Part shown: in pieces, positions 7,554-14,876 of the stretch
Layout of the letters: each line of letters starts with the position of its first letter
How positions within the stretch are numbered: the first letter of the stretch is position 1
NCBI GenBank assembly: GCA_031555955.1
Contig: JAVBTY010000028.1
Coordinates: forward strand, 12,208 to 76,207
Length of the DNA: 64,000 nt
Source: Azoarcus sp031555955
GTDB lineage: Bacteria; Pseudomonadota; Gammaproteobacteria; Burkholderiales; Rhodocyclaceae
Direction of reading: 5' to 3'
Translations under genes and position numbers: made by a program
Notes under the pieces: model-generated
Database searches by the model: none
Told to the model about the DNA's origin: nothing
What the model saw: the letters and a program-made list of their open reading frames with translations, nothing else

Positions 7554-8552
7554 TCACGGACGCCAGGTAAAATCAGCCAATATCCGGGCGGTATCACTCC
7601 CTGCCACTCCGGCCTGAGCGCCAATATTCATTACGAGCGCAGATGACAGCCGCTGGGTATAACCGAGCGTAAAGGACGTATTGCTCCCCCATTCACTGCT
7701 TGCGTTGCCAGTTCTGTCACCGGTGCTGAAGCTTTGGGCAAGCCCCGCGCGAAGAGTGATTTCCGGGTTTATCGCGATTCCGAACGATGCCGCAAAACCC
7801 AGTACGTCGCCTGGGTCATGGTTTTTCCCCTCATCCTGGCGCATCCCCAGATAACTGTAAGTTCCTGTCAATGAGAGGATGACGGGATCAAAGGCCCAGT
7901 GACTGGAAAGGCCGACAGTGGCTGCCTTGCCGTGAAGAGCCCCTCCACCATTGTTTTCAGCAAGCGCGATCTCTGCGAAAGCCAGAACAAATGGATGGTC
8001 AAACGGCGAGGATATCTGGTAGTCGACCCCTGCCGTGACACTGCGCCAGCCAGAGTCGTATTCTGTCCGGGCCGTGCTGTTATCGCGCACAACGCTACGG
8101 CCCGCGTCAGCCTTGAAACCGACATTCACATTTAATCCGTCGCCCAGCGCATAGCGCATGCCCAGCCATGTAAACACTGAGTCGCGCCGCCGGTTATCAA
8201 GCGTTACATCAGGGAGCAGAAGTGAATAGCCGTACGAAAGAGGTATGGCGACAATTGAAACGCTGACGTTCTTTGAGTCGGCTACGGCGTAGCCGACTCC
8301 TGCATTCAGGGTATAGCGCCCCTTCTTTGGGGCGAAATCCTCGATCCTGAACGGCGAATCCGATTCCCGTCGCTCGTCCGCAAAGGCTTTCGAATAGCCC
8401 AGTAATAAAAAACATGCCACCGAAACGGTCAGGTAGTTTTTTGTGATGACGAAAAGACGCTGCCCTGGCCCAGAGCGGCAGGGTGCGAAGCGGGGTACGG
8501 GGTACGGGGTACGGGGTACGGGGTACGGGGTACGGGAATCGTGCAGTTGCAT
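7554..8552 (-). CDS. Outer-membrane beta-barrel protein, putative exporter of the island, 5' heptamer repeats
   Basis: After a hydrophobic signal segment (YLTVSVACFLLLGYSKAFA) comes PFRIEDFAPKKGRY and then about 270 residues of alternating amphipathic strands with Gly/aromatic turns (GVGYAVAD, WLGMRYALGDGLNVNVGF, TAGVDYQISS). The protein ends in ILADFTWRP, typical of a barrel strand. It resembles outer-membrane transporter or FapF-type barrels found beside secreted C39 peptidases. The only ATG (8550-8552) reads through six 7-bp repeats (residues TPYPVPR twice) before the signal peptide, making an unusually long n-region; no ATG, GTG or TTG start is evident closer in. A heptamer gain or loss would shift the frame. 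It is the first gene of the island; the exporter role is inferred. Confidence 0.7.
   Translation of the reverse strand: MQLHDSRTPYPVPRTPYPVPRFAPCRSGPGQRLFVITKNYLTVSVACFLLLGYSKAFADERRESDSPFRIEDFAPKKGRYTLNAGVGYAVADSKNVSVSIVAIPLSYGYSLLLPDVTLDNRRRDSVFTWLGMRYALGDGLNVNVGFKADAGRSVVRDNSTARTEYDSGWRSVTAGVDYQISSPFDHPFVLAFAEIALAENNGGGALHGKAATVGLSSHWAFDPVILSLTGTYSYLGMRQDEGKNHDPGDVLGFAASFGIAINPEITLRAGLAQSFSTGDRTGNASSEWGSNTSFTLGYTQRLSSALVMNIGAQAGVAGSDTARILADFTWRP
8492..8536. repeat. Six tandem heptamers (GGGGTAC) plus GGG, in the barrel gene 5' end
   Basis: GGGGTAC is repeated six times without error at 8492-8533 and is followed by GGG. On the coding strand this is (GTACCCC)n, located between the ATG and the signal-peptide codons of the barrel gene. 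The present six copies (42 bp, 14 codons) keep the ATG in frame; any single-unit change breaks it. Confidence 0.92.
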
Positions 8553-8634
8553 CAGTCAGCCAACCGGTTTTGAACGGTTGCCCTCACCGGATTTGGTGAT
8601 GGCGCTGGCTAGCTGGCAATATCTAGGCTGACTG
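8553..8634. repeat. 9-bp perfect inverted repeat in the island leader region
   Basis: CAGTCAGCC (8553-8561) and GGCTGACTG (8626-8634) are perfect inverted copies 64 bp apart. Smaller nested palindromes lie between them (AACCG...CGGTT near 8563-8580 and CACCGGATTTGGTG near 8585-8599). The left arm directly abuts the barrel-gene ATG, so a folded 5' leader could mask translation initiation. Confidence 0.55.
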
Positions 8635-8646
8635 GCTTGCCCGGCG

Positions 8647-8674
8647 ATTCTACCCAAAACATGACGGAATACAA
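8647..8674 (-). promoter_or_regulatory. Candidate sigma-70 promoter of the island operon
   Basis: On the minus strand TTGTAT (8674-8669) and TAGAAT (8652-8647) are separated by 16 bp, a plausible -35/-10 pair. The pair lies about 95 bp upstream of the barrel-gene ATG and reads into the island. The right copy of the 13-bp direct repeat forms most of the spacer. Confidence 0.45.
8656..8668 (+). repeat. 13-bp direct repeat, right copy bracketing the island
   Basis: Second perfect copy of AAAACATGACGGA (the other is at 4080-4092), 4576 bp away in the same orientation. It lies between the first island gene and the glnA remnant. Confidence 0.6.
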
Positions 8675-8708
8675 AAATTTTTATTTACCCCATGAAATAA
8701 CAACCTCC

Positions 8709-9021
8709 ATGAAAACCATTACGTCATATATCGGCGGCGGCATCAGCCGTGCCCGTACGCTCAACAGCAACGCCACGCCCACCGCCCCAGCTTCTGCACG
8801 CGTTTGAGGTCGCACCGCGAAGCGCTCACCGGGCAGGCCCGTTTGTGCAGCCGCCTGGCCCCGATCCACATCCCCTGCATTACCTGCCGGAAAGCGGCCA
8901 CGCCAAGGCGTATTTCCTGAGCCCGTCAGGTAATCCGTATCCGGCTCTAAAAGGCGGAGGAAGCGGGCCACTGCGCATCACCACGTATCCGGTGATGTCC
9001 GGCATGCGCTACAGTCTGTAA
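8709..9021 (+). pseudogene. Decayed glnA 3' fragment (second glutamine synthetase copy)
   Basis: The DNA aligns by eye with the 3' third of the intact glnA. TATATCGGCGGCGGCATC matches the YYIGGIIKHARALN region, GATCCACATCCCCTGC matches GATCCGCATCCCCTAC, and the end (CTGCGCATCACCACG ... TACAGTCTGTAA) matches the GlnA C-terminus RITTHPVEFDMYYSL. Frames are broken: ATG 8709 hits a TGA after 32 codons, the middle resembles glnA only in another frame, and about 220 bp equivalent to the codons from PYLCF to KMEEV of glnA are missing. It lies immediately right of the island and upstream of DUF4124-ntrBC, so it marks an old duplication or recombination at the glnA locus. Confidence 0.8.
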
Positions 9022-9158
9022 ACAGGTGCACGGCCAGTGCCATTGGGGATAGACGTTGCCCATCCTTTGCATATGAGGTTTAATTCACCGGCATTACGCA
9101 TCCAGACGCTGCTCCTGCCCTCCCATGGAGACACGGGGGACTCTCCCCAGACCAAACC

Positions 9159-9638
9159 ATGAAACTATCTCACTTCCTCCCGTTTCTGCTCATGCTCGGC
9201 GGCACGCCCTTGGCCCAGGCAGAAGTATTCAAATGCACAGACGCCGACGGCCGGACCGTCTATACCAACGATCGCGCCCTTTCCCGCGGCTGCAAGGTGC
9301 TCGACCAGAGCCACGGCGTTTCCACCGTTCCGGCTGTGGTTCCACGCTCCACCACGGGGGCGCAGGGCGCAGGCCAGCCCGGCTTCCCGCAGGTTACGCC
9401 CGACGCCCAGCGCGCCCGCGACGACAGCCGCCGCCAGGTACTGGAGTCCGAACTGTCTACGGAAGAGCAATCGCTGGCTGAAGCGCAGAAGGCGCTGACC
9501 GACCAGGAGGCGGTCCGCATGGGCGACGAGCGCAATTACCAGCGCGTGCTCGACCGCCTGCAGCCGTTCAAGGACAAGGTTGAACTGCATCAGCGCAACA
9601 TCGAGGCGCTGAAGCGGGAACTGTCCGGCCTGCGCTGA
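9159..9638 (+). CDS. DUF4124-domain secreted protein
   Basis: This 159-residue protein has a signal peptide (FLPFLLMLGGTPLAQA), directly followed by the short DUF4124 motif VFKCTDADGRTVYTND. The C-terminal half is a charged coiled coil (about residues 85-158: ESELSTEEQSLAEAQKAL...). DUF4124 proteins are periplasmic and common in beta- and gammaproteobacteria, with no established function. This gene is commonly found between glnA and ntrB, as here, and it is 48 bp upstream of ntrB on the same strand. Its placement supports the view that the island broke an ancestral glnA-DUF4124-ntrBC run. Confidence 0.82.
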   Translation: MKLSHFLPFLLMLGGTPLAQAEVFKCTDADGRTVYTNDRALSRGCKVLDQSHGVSTVPAVVPRSTTGAQGAGQPGFPQVTPDAQRARDDSRRQVLESELSTEEQSLAEAQKALTDQEAVRMGDERNYQRVLDRLQPFKDKVELHQRNIEALKRELSGLR

Positions 9639-9686
9639 AAGGTCGGCACGCCTCCCGCGGGGCGGCACAGGCAACCGGCGCCTCTC

Positions 9687-10799
9687 ATGCCTCCCGGTCC
9701 GCCCCCTTGCGCACCCGGCCCCTTTGCGGGGCTGGAGCTGCTTTCTTCCGCGATTGTGCTGGCGGACGAGGCGCTGTGCATCCGCTACCTCAACCCCGCT
9801 GCGGAAAATCTTTTTTCCATCAGCCAGCGCAGGCTCACCGGCGCGCCGCTGGCGCGCCTGCTGGGAATGCCGCCCGGGCTCGCTGCCGCACTGGATGATG
9901 CGCTCCATTCCAGCTGGAGCTACACCGGGCAGAATCTCAGAATTACCCGCCACGACGCCGAAACGCTCAATCTCGACTGCACCATAAGCCCCATCGACAC
10001 CGTCGGCGCGCGGCTGCTGCTCGAATTCCGTCCTATCGATGCGCAACTGCGCGTCGCCCGTGAAGAACAGCTGCTGCAACAGCAGCAGGCGAGCCATGAA
10101 CTGATCCGCAACCTCGCACACGAAATCCGGAACCCGCTCGGCGGCATACGCGGCTCGGCGCAACTGCTTGAGCGCGAACTGAAGGATCCGCAGCTGCGCG
10201 AATACACCGGTGTCATCATCGCAGAGGCGGACCGGCTGCAGGATCTGATGACCCGCCTGCTCACCGCGCACTGCGCAATGCACCTGGCGCGGATCAACAT
10301 TCACGATGTGCTCGAACGGGTGCTCCACCTGATCCTCGCCGAATTTCCTGCTCTCACCCTCCACCGCGATTACGACACCAGCCTGCCGGAACTGACCGCC
10401 GACGGCGAACAGCTCATCCAGGCCGCCCTCAACGTGGTGCGCAACGCCGCCCAGGCGCTCGACGGGCACGGTGAAATCCGGCTGCGCACGCGCATCGCCC
10501 GCCAGGTGACGCTGGCGAAACGGCGGCATAAGCTGGCGCTGGAACTGCAGATCATCGACAACGGGCCTGGCGTGCCGGAGGAAATTCTCGACAAAATCTT
10601 CTATCCGCTGGTTTCGGGGCGCGACGGCGGCAGCGGGCTGGGACTGTCGCTGGCGCAACGCTTCATTGAGCAGCACCAGGGCATGATCGAGGTCGACAGC
10701 CGCCCCGGGCGCACCTGCTTCACGATCCTGCTACCCGTTACGCAGCGCTCCCTCTCCACCACGCCGCCCGGCGCACCAGAATGGCGCACACCCTCATGA
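9687..10799 (+). CDS. glnL: Nitrogen regulation sensor kinase NtrB (NRII)
   Basis: NtrB is the cytosolic histidine kinase/phosphatase that, under control of GlnB/GlnK, phosphorylates NtrC when nitrogen is short. The 370-residue protein has an N-terminal PAS domain (about 12-110), a dimerisation/H-box with His145 in LAHEIRNPLGG, the N box (ALNVVRNAAQAL), and the G boxes DNGPGVPEE and GSGLGLSLA of the ATPase. No membrane segments are seen, as expected. The stop codon overlaps the likely ntrC start as ATGA, giving tight translational coupling. Confidence 0.95.
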   Translation: MPPGPPPCAPGPFAGLELLSSAIVLADEALCIRYLNPAAENLFSISQRRLTGAPLARLLGMPPGLAAALDDALHSSWSYTGQNLRITRHDAETLNLDCTISPIDTVGARLLLEFRPIDAQLRVAREEQLLQQQQASHELIRNLAHEIRNPLGGIRGSAQLLERELKDPQLREYTGVIIAEADRLQDLMTRLLTAHCAMHLARINIHDVLERVLHLILAEFPALTLHRDYDTSLPELTADGEQLIQAALNVVRNAAQALDGHGEIRLRTRIARQVTLAKRRHKLALELQIIDNGPGVPEEILDKIFYPLVSGRDGGSGLGLSLAQRFIEQHQGMIEVDSRPGRTCFTILLPVTQRSLSTTPPGAPEWRTPS

Positions 10800-12229
10800 A
10801 CGCTGCCTGGATCATCGACGACGACCGCTCCATCCGCTGGGTGCTGGAAAAAGCGCTTGCCCGCGAAAACATCCCCCACCGCAGTTTCGCCTCAACCCGC
10901 GCCGCACTCGACGGGCTGGCCGAAGCAGCCGGACCACCGGGGGTACTGCTGTGCGACATCCGCATGCCTGGTGAAAGCGGGCTGACGCTGCTGCAACGGA
11001 TCAGGGAAACGCACCCGCAACTGCCGGTCATCATCATGACCGCCTATTCCGATCTCGAAAGCGCCGTCGCCGCTTTCCAGGGCGGCGCGTTCGAATACCT
11101 GCCCAAACCGTTCGACGTCAACCAGGCCATCACGCTGGTGCGTCGCGCACTCGACCAGCACGCGGAACAGGAAAAATCCGGGGATACCTTCCCCGTCGCC
11201 CCAGAAATTATCGGCCAGGCCCCGGCCATGCAGGAAGTGTTCCGCGCCATCGGCCGGCTCTCGCAGTCACACGCCACAGTGCTCATCAACGGCGAGTCGG
11301 GCAGCGGCAAGGAACTCGTGGCGCACGCGCTGCATCGCCACAGCCCGCGACGCGATGCCCCCTTCATCGCCATCAACACCGCCGCCATCCCGCGCGAGCT
11401 GCTCGAATCCGAACTGTTCGGCCACGAACGCGGAGCCTTCACCGGCGCCGCCGCGCAACGCCACGGCCGCTTTGAACAGGCCGAAAGCGGCACGCTGTTT
11501 CTCGATGAAATCGGCGACATGCCCGCCGAACTGCAGACACGTCTGCTGCGCGTGCTGTCGGACGGGCACTTTTACCGCGTCGGGGGTCACCAGCCAATCA
11601 AGGCCAACGTACGCATCATCGCCGCCACGCACCAGGATCTGGAGGAGCGCGTGCGTCTCGGCCTGTTCCGCGAAGACCTGTTCCACCGCCTCAACGTCAT
11701 CCGCCTGCGCCTGCCGCCGCTGCGCGAACGCCACGAAGACATTCCGCTGCTTGTGCGCCACTTTCTGCAACGCAGCGCACAGAAACTGAACGTCGACAGC
11801 AAGCGCCTTTCCGCAGGCGCGCTCGCGCACCTCCAGACGCACCCCTTCCCGGGCAACGTCCGCCAGCTCGAAAACCTGTGCCACTGGCTAACGGTGATGG
11901 CGCCAGGACAAACCGTCGACATCGCCGACCTGCCGCCTGAAATGCGTGGAGAATCTGTACGGGAGGCCACCGCAAACTGGACCGCCAGCCTCGCCCACGA
12001 AACAGACCGCCTCATCACCGCCGCGCCGGGCAAGGTCTTCGCCCGCCTCATGCATGAATTCGAAGCCACGCTGATCCGCCGCGCCCTTGCGGCCACGGGC
12101 GGCCGCCGCGCCGATGCCGCGCAACTGCTCGGCATCGGTCGCAACACGATCACGCGCAAAATGCATGAACTTGGCCTGGACGGTGAAACCCGGCCGGACA
12201 CCGTCGCCACAGGCAACCACGAAGCCTGA
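10796..12229 (+). CDS. glnG: Nitrogen regulation response regulator NtrC (NRI)
   Basis: NtrC is the sigma-54 enhancer-binding activator of nitrogen-starvation genes, including glnA. Starting at the ATG that overlaps the ntrB stop (10796) puts the phospho-acceptor at Asp54 (LLCDIRMPGE), exactly as in well-studied NtrC proteins; an upstream ATG at 10781 would add five residues. The AAA+ domain shows Walker A GESGSGKE, the sigma-54 contact loop GAFTGA, Walker B TLFLDEIGDM, and the arginine-rich FPGNVRQLENL. A Fis-type helix-turn-helix ends the protein (RRADAAQLLGIGRNTITRKM). Total 477 residues, the family norm. Confidence 0.96.
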   Translation: MNAAWIIDDDRSIRWVLEKALARENIPHRSFASTRAALDGLAEAAGPPGVLLCDIRMPGESGLTLLQRIRETHPQLPVIIMTAYSDLESAVAAFQGGAFEYLPKPFDVNQAITLVRRALDQHAEQEKSGDTFPVAPEIIGQAPAMQEVFRAIGRLSQSHATVLINGESGSGKELVAHALHRHSPRRDAPFIAINTAAIPRELLESELFGHERGAFTGAAAQRHGRFEQAESGTLFLDEIGDMPAELQTRLLRVLSDGHFYRVGGHQPIKANVRIIAATHQDLEERVRLGLFREDLFHRLNVIRLRLPPLRERHEDIPLLVRHFLQRSAQKLNVDSKRLSAGALAHLQTHPFPGNVRQLENLCHWLTVMAPGQTVDIADLPPEMRGESVREATANWTASLAHETDRLITAAPGKVFARLMHEFEATLIRRALAATGGRRADAAQLLGIGRNTITRKMHELGLDGETRPDTVATGNHEA

Positions 12230-12302
12230 GATTCACACGCCCGCATAAAACATGCTGAATCCACGGGCGCCTTAAAAACCAAAACACAGGAACCGGTTTC
12301 GA

Positions 12303-13094
12303 GTGATCAGACTGACAAAGCCGCTTGCGTATCTGGGTGCACTCCTGGTGACCTGCGCAATTGCAGATGCCGCAACGGCTCAATGCACAGAGGACATCCA
12401 TGCGATCGTCAGCCACGACATGGGGACCGGGAAACTCACCCCGGGAAGCGAGGAGGGAAACATCGTTGCGGAATCCTGCAAGACCTGGCCCTACAAACCC
12501 GACCTTACGCTGGCGGCAATTGCCTACGATGCCGGTGTCGAATCCCAGAAAAGCCTCGTTGTCGCGGTCATCGACAGCAAGAAAAACCGCGTCGTCAGTA
12601 GCTATAGAACAGAAATTGCCGAGGATGCGCTCGTCGAAACCGGCAGTGGCAGCCTGCAACTCGATACGGCGCGGTATCAGCTCACGGATAACATCCGCGC
12701 ATTCGGCATACGCTTCATCAGTGCGGCAAGATGGCCCAGTTGTGGCGAGGCTCGCTGGGGTGACGAACTGACATTGTTCATCCCGGAAAAGAGTACCCTG
12801 AAGCCTGTATTGAGCCTGAACAGGTATGTCCAGAAATCGCTCCAGGGGTGCCTTGGCGTGCAGGACCCGACTGCCATCCGGCTGGATGCCGACCTTACCC
12901 TGGCCATGGCCGCCACCAGAACCAACGGTTTTCGTGATTTACGGGTTACGGCGGCGATCACCGTAAACACGAATGGTGAAGCCGCGGACCATGTCGATAC
13001 CGGCAGCAAGCATTACCTGCTCCGCTACGACGGCAAACACTATCGGGGAAACGGGCCTGCGCCGTGGTGGATTGATCTTGCCCTGATGCATTGA
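12303..13094 (+). CDS. Secreted protein of unknown function
   Basis: Not recognised. The 263-residue product starts at a GTG (12303) behind a weak Shine-Dalgarno and carries a clear signal peptide (YLGALLVTCAIADAATA). Four cysteines (CTED, ESCKTW, WPSCGEARWGDE, LQGCLG) could form two disulfides in the periplasm. The mature part looks like a beta-rich globular domain; near residue 95 it carries a charged DSKKNRVVSSY segment, and it ends in WWIDLALMH. It stands alone between ntrC and birA, both on the same strand, with 73 and 210 bp gaps. No membrane helix or catalytic motif is seen. Confidence 0.65.
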   Translation: MIRLTKPLAYLGALLVTCAIADAATAQCTEDIHAIVSHDMGTGKLTPGSEEGNIVAESCKTWPYKPDLTLAAIAYDAGVESQKSLVVAVIDSKKNRVVSSYRTEIAEDALVETGSGSLQLDTARYQLTDNIRAFGIRFISAARWPSCGEARWGDELTLFIPEKSTLKPVLSLNRYVQKSLQGCLGVQDPTAIRLDADLTLAMAATRTNGFRDLRVTAAITVNTNGEAADHVDTGSKHYLLRYDGKHYRGNGPAPWWIDLALMH

Positions 13095-13304
13095 CTTTCA
13101 GCATGCCGCCCAAAGGCTGCGCCCGTCCGAAAAAGATCCGGGCTGTCTCTGTTTCGATCTCCGGACACGAAGCTTCCCGCCATCCCCGCCCGCTCTGGAT
13201 ACGGGCGGAAAACCACCCGGAAGCGGCGTCCGCGCGCGCCATGCGCATCCTCCCGCTGCTTCCCACGCGGCAGCGCGCTTGATGGATAATGCCGCCCTTG
13301 TGCT

Positions 13305-14120
13305 TTGTACCGAACACCCGTGGTTTCTTCCGCGACACTGTCCCCCGCCGATTTCATCGCCGCCCTTGGCGAACACGCCGACGCCTTCGACCTGCGCCGG
13401 GTGGATCGCTGCGCCTCCACCAACAGCATGCTGGTGGAGCACATCCCGGCGGACGGCGGCCGCATACCCGTGCTGGTCGCCGATCATCAGACCGCCGGGC
13501 GCGGGCGGCGCGGACGGCAGTGGTGTTCCTGGCCGGAAGGCAGCCTCGCCTTTTCCGCCCTGTGGCGTTTCGCCGACGGCGCGCCCGCCCCGGCGGGCCT
13601 TTCACTGGCCGCAGGGCTGGCGCTTGCGCGCGCGCTGGAAAATCTGGGTGCGGAGGGCGTGCAGCTCAAGTGGCCCAATGATGTGCTGATTCACGGCGGC
13701 AAGATCGCCGGGATTCTTATCGAACTGCTCCCCGGGCGCGGGCGCGTACCGGCGGCGGTTATCGGCATCGGCGTCAATCTGCGCCTGCCTGCGGACGCCG
13801 CCATTCCCGGCCAGTCCGCCGTGACCGATCTTTACCGCGAACTGGGCCGCGACGTCACCCGCCCCGCGCTGCTGGCCGCGATCCTGCGCGAACTTCGCCA
13901 TCTGCTCGCCACCTATGCCGCCGCCGGTTTCCCCGCGCTGCGCGGCGCCTGGCAGCAGCGCAACGCCTTCGCGGGCCTGCCGGTGCGCATCGACGGCGAA
14001 AACACCCACCTCACCGGCCTCTGCGTGGGCGTGGACGACGACGGCGCCCTGCTGCTCGATACCGGCGACGGCGTGCAGCGCATTCTCTCGGGCGAGCTTT
14101 CACTGCGGGCGGCGACGTGA
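13305..14120 (+). CDS. birA: Biotin--[acetyl-CoA-carboxylase] ligase BirA (no DNA-binding domain)
   Basis: BirA activates biotin with ATP and attaches it to the biotin carboxyl carrier protein of acetyl-CoA carboxylase. The catalytic core is intact: CASTNSML, the biotinyl-AMP loop GRGRRGRQW, LKWPNDVL, KIAGILIEL and IGIGVNLRL, then a C-terminal SH3-like domain. The 271-residue length leaves no room for the repressor helix-turn-helix, so this is a monofunctional group I enzyme. The start is uncertain: TTG at 13305 or GTG at 13320; no ATG fits. It overlaps coaX by 4 bp, the usual betaproteobacterial arrangement. Confidence 0.93.
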   Translation: MYRTPVVSSATLSPADFIAALGEHADAFDLRRVDRCASTNSMLVEHIPADGGRIPVLVADHQTAGRGRRGRQWCSWPEGSLAFSALWRFADGAPAPAGLSLAAGLALARALENLGAEGVQLKWPNDVLIHGGKIAGILIELLPGRGRVPAAVIGIGVNLRLPADAAIPGQSAVTDLYRELGRDVTRPALLAAILRELRHLLATYAAAGFPALRGAWQQRNAFAGLPVRIDGENTHLTGLCVGVDDDGALLLDTGDGVQRILSGELSLRAAT

Positions 14121-14854
14121 TCCTGCTCATCGACGCCGGCAATACCCGCATCAAATGGCGGCTCTGCGCCGGTGACGCCGTGCGCGGCGAAGGCGCGCTC
14201 GCCCATGAGTCAGCCGACGATCTCGCTGCCGTTCTCGCGCACCACCCGGCCATCCGCCGCGTTGTCGGCGTCAACGTCGCGGGCGCGGCGCTCGCCGCGC
14301 GCATCGAAACCCACGCCGCGGCGGCCGGGCTGCAACCGGAATGGATCACCGCCAGCGCCGCCCGGTGCGGGGTTCGCAACGGCTACGACGATCCCGCCTG
14401 TCTCGGCGCGGACCGCTGGGCCGCGCTGATCGGCGCGCGCCAGCTTCACCCGCACGCCTGCCTGGTCGTGACCTCGGGCACCGCCACCACGGTCGATCTG
14501 CTCGACGGCGACGGCCATTTTTCCGGCGGCCTGATCCTGCCCGGCGTGGATCTGATGCGCCGCGCGCTCTCCACCCGCACGGCCCAGCTGCCTTTCACGG
14601 AAGGGCGCTTCGCCGAAACCCCGCGCAACACCGCCGACGCGATCCACTCCGGCTGCCTGCACGCCCAGGCGGGCGCGGTGGAGCGCATGTTCGCCCGCAT
14701 CGCCGCCGCGCCGCGCGCCTGCTGCCTGCTCGGCGGCGGCGGCGCGGACAGTTTCGCCGGGCTGCTCGGCATTCCGCTGCGGCGCGTCGACAACCTCGTC
14801 CTGCACGGGCTCGCCGTTATGGCGCAGGCCCCTGCCGCATCATCCCCGCCATAA
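14117..14854 (+). CDS. coaX: Type III pantothenate kinase CoaX
   Basis: CoaX phosphorylates pantothenate as the first step of coenzyme A synthesis and belongs to the ASKHA fold. The 245-residue protein begins with the phosphate-binding LLIDAGNTRIKW, and continues with GADRWAALIGA and VVTSGTATTVDLLDGDGHFSG, the PHOSPHATE and ADENOSINE motifs of type III kinases. The GTG start overlaps the birA stop. coaE, the last enzyme of the same pathway, lies about 2.2 kb downstream on the same strand. Confidence 0.93.
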   Translation: MILLIDAGNTRIKWRLCAGDAVRGEGALAHESADDLAAVLAHHPAIRRVVGVNVAGAALAARIETHAAAAGLQPEWITASAARCGVRNGYDDPACLGADRWAALIGARQLHPHACLVVTSGTATTVDLLDGDGHFSGGLILPGVDLMRRALSTRTAQLPFTEGRFAETPRNTADAIHSGCLHAQAGAVERMFARIAAAPRACCLLGGGGADSFAGLLGIPLRRVDNLVLHGLAVMAQAPAASSPP

Positions 14855-14876
14855 GATCACCCAAGGAGGAAAAAAC

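Noticed and set aside
8441..8541. CRISPR-like array at the GGGGTAC repeats
   Set aside because: The units are contiguous 7-mers without spacers; a simple sequence repeat, not CRISPR.
7554..8552. Calling the barrel protein FapF outright
   Set aside because: The secreted C39 neighbour and barrel strands fit, but no coiled-coil N-terminal plug or FapB/C repeat proteins are seen, so only resemblance is claimed.
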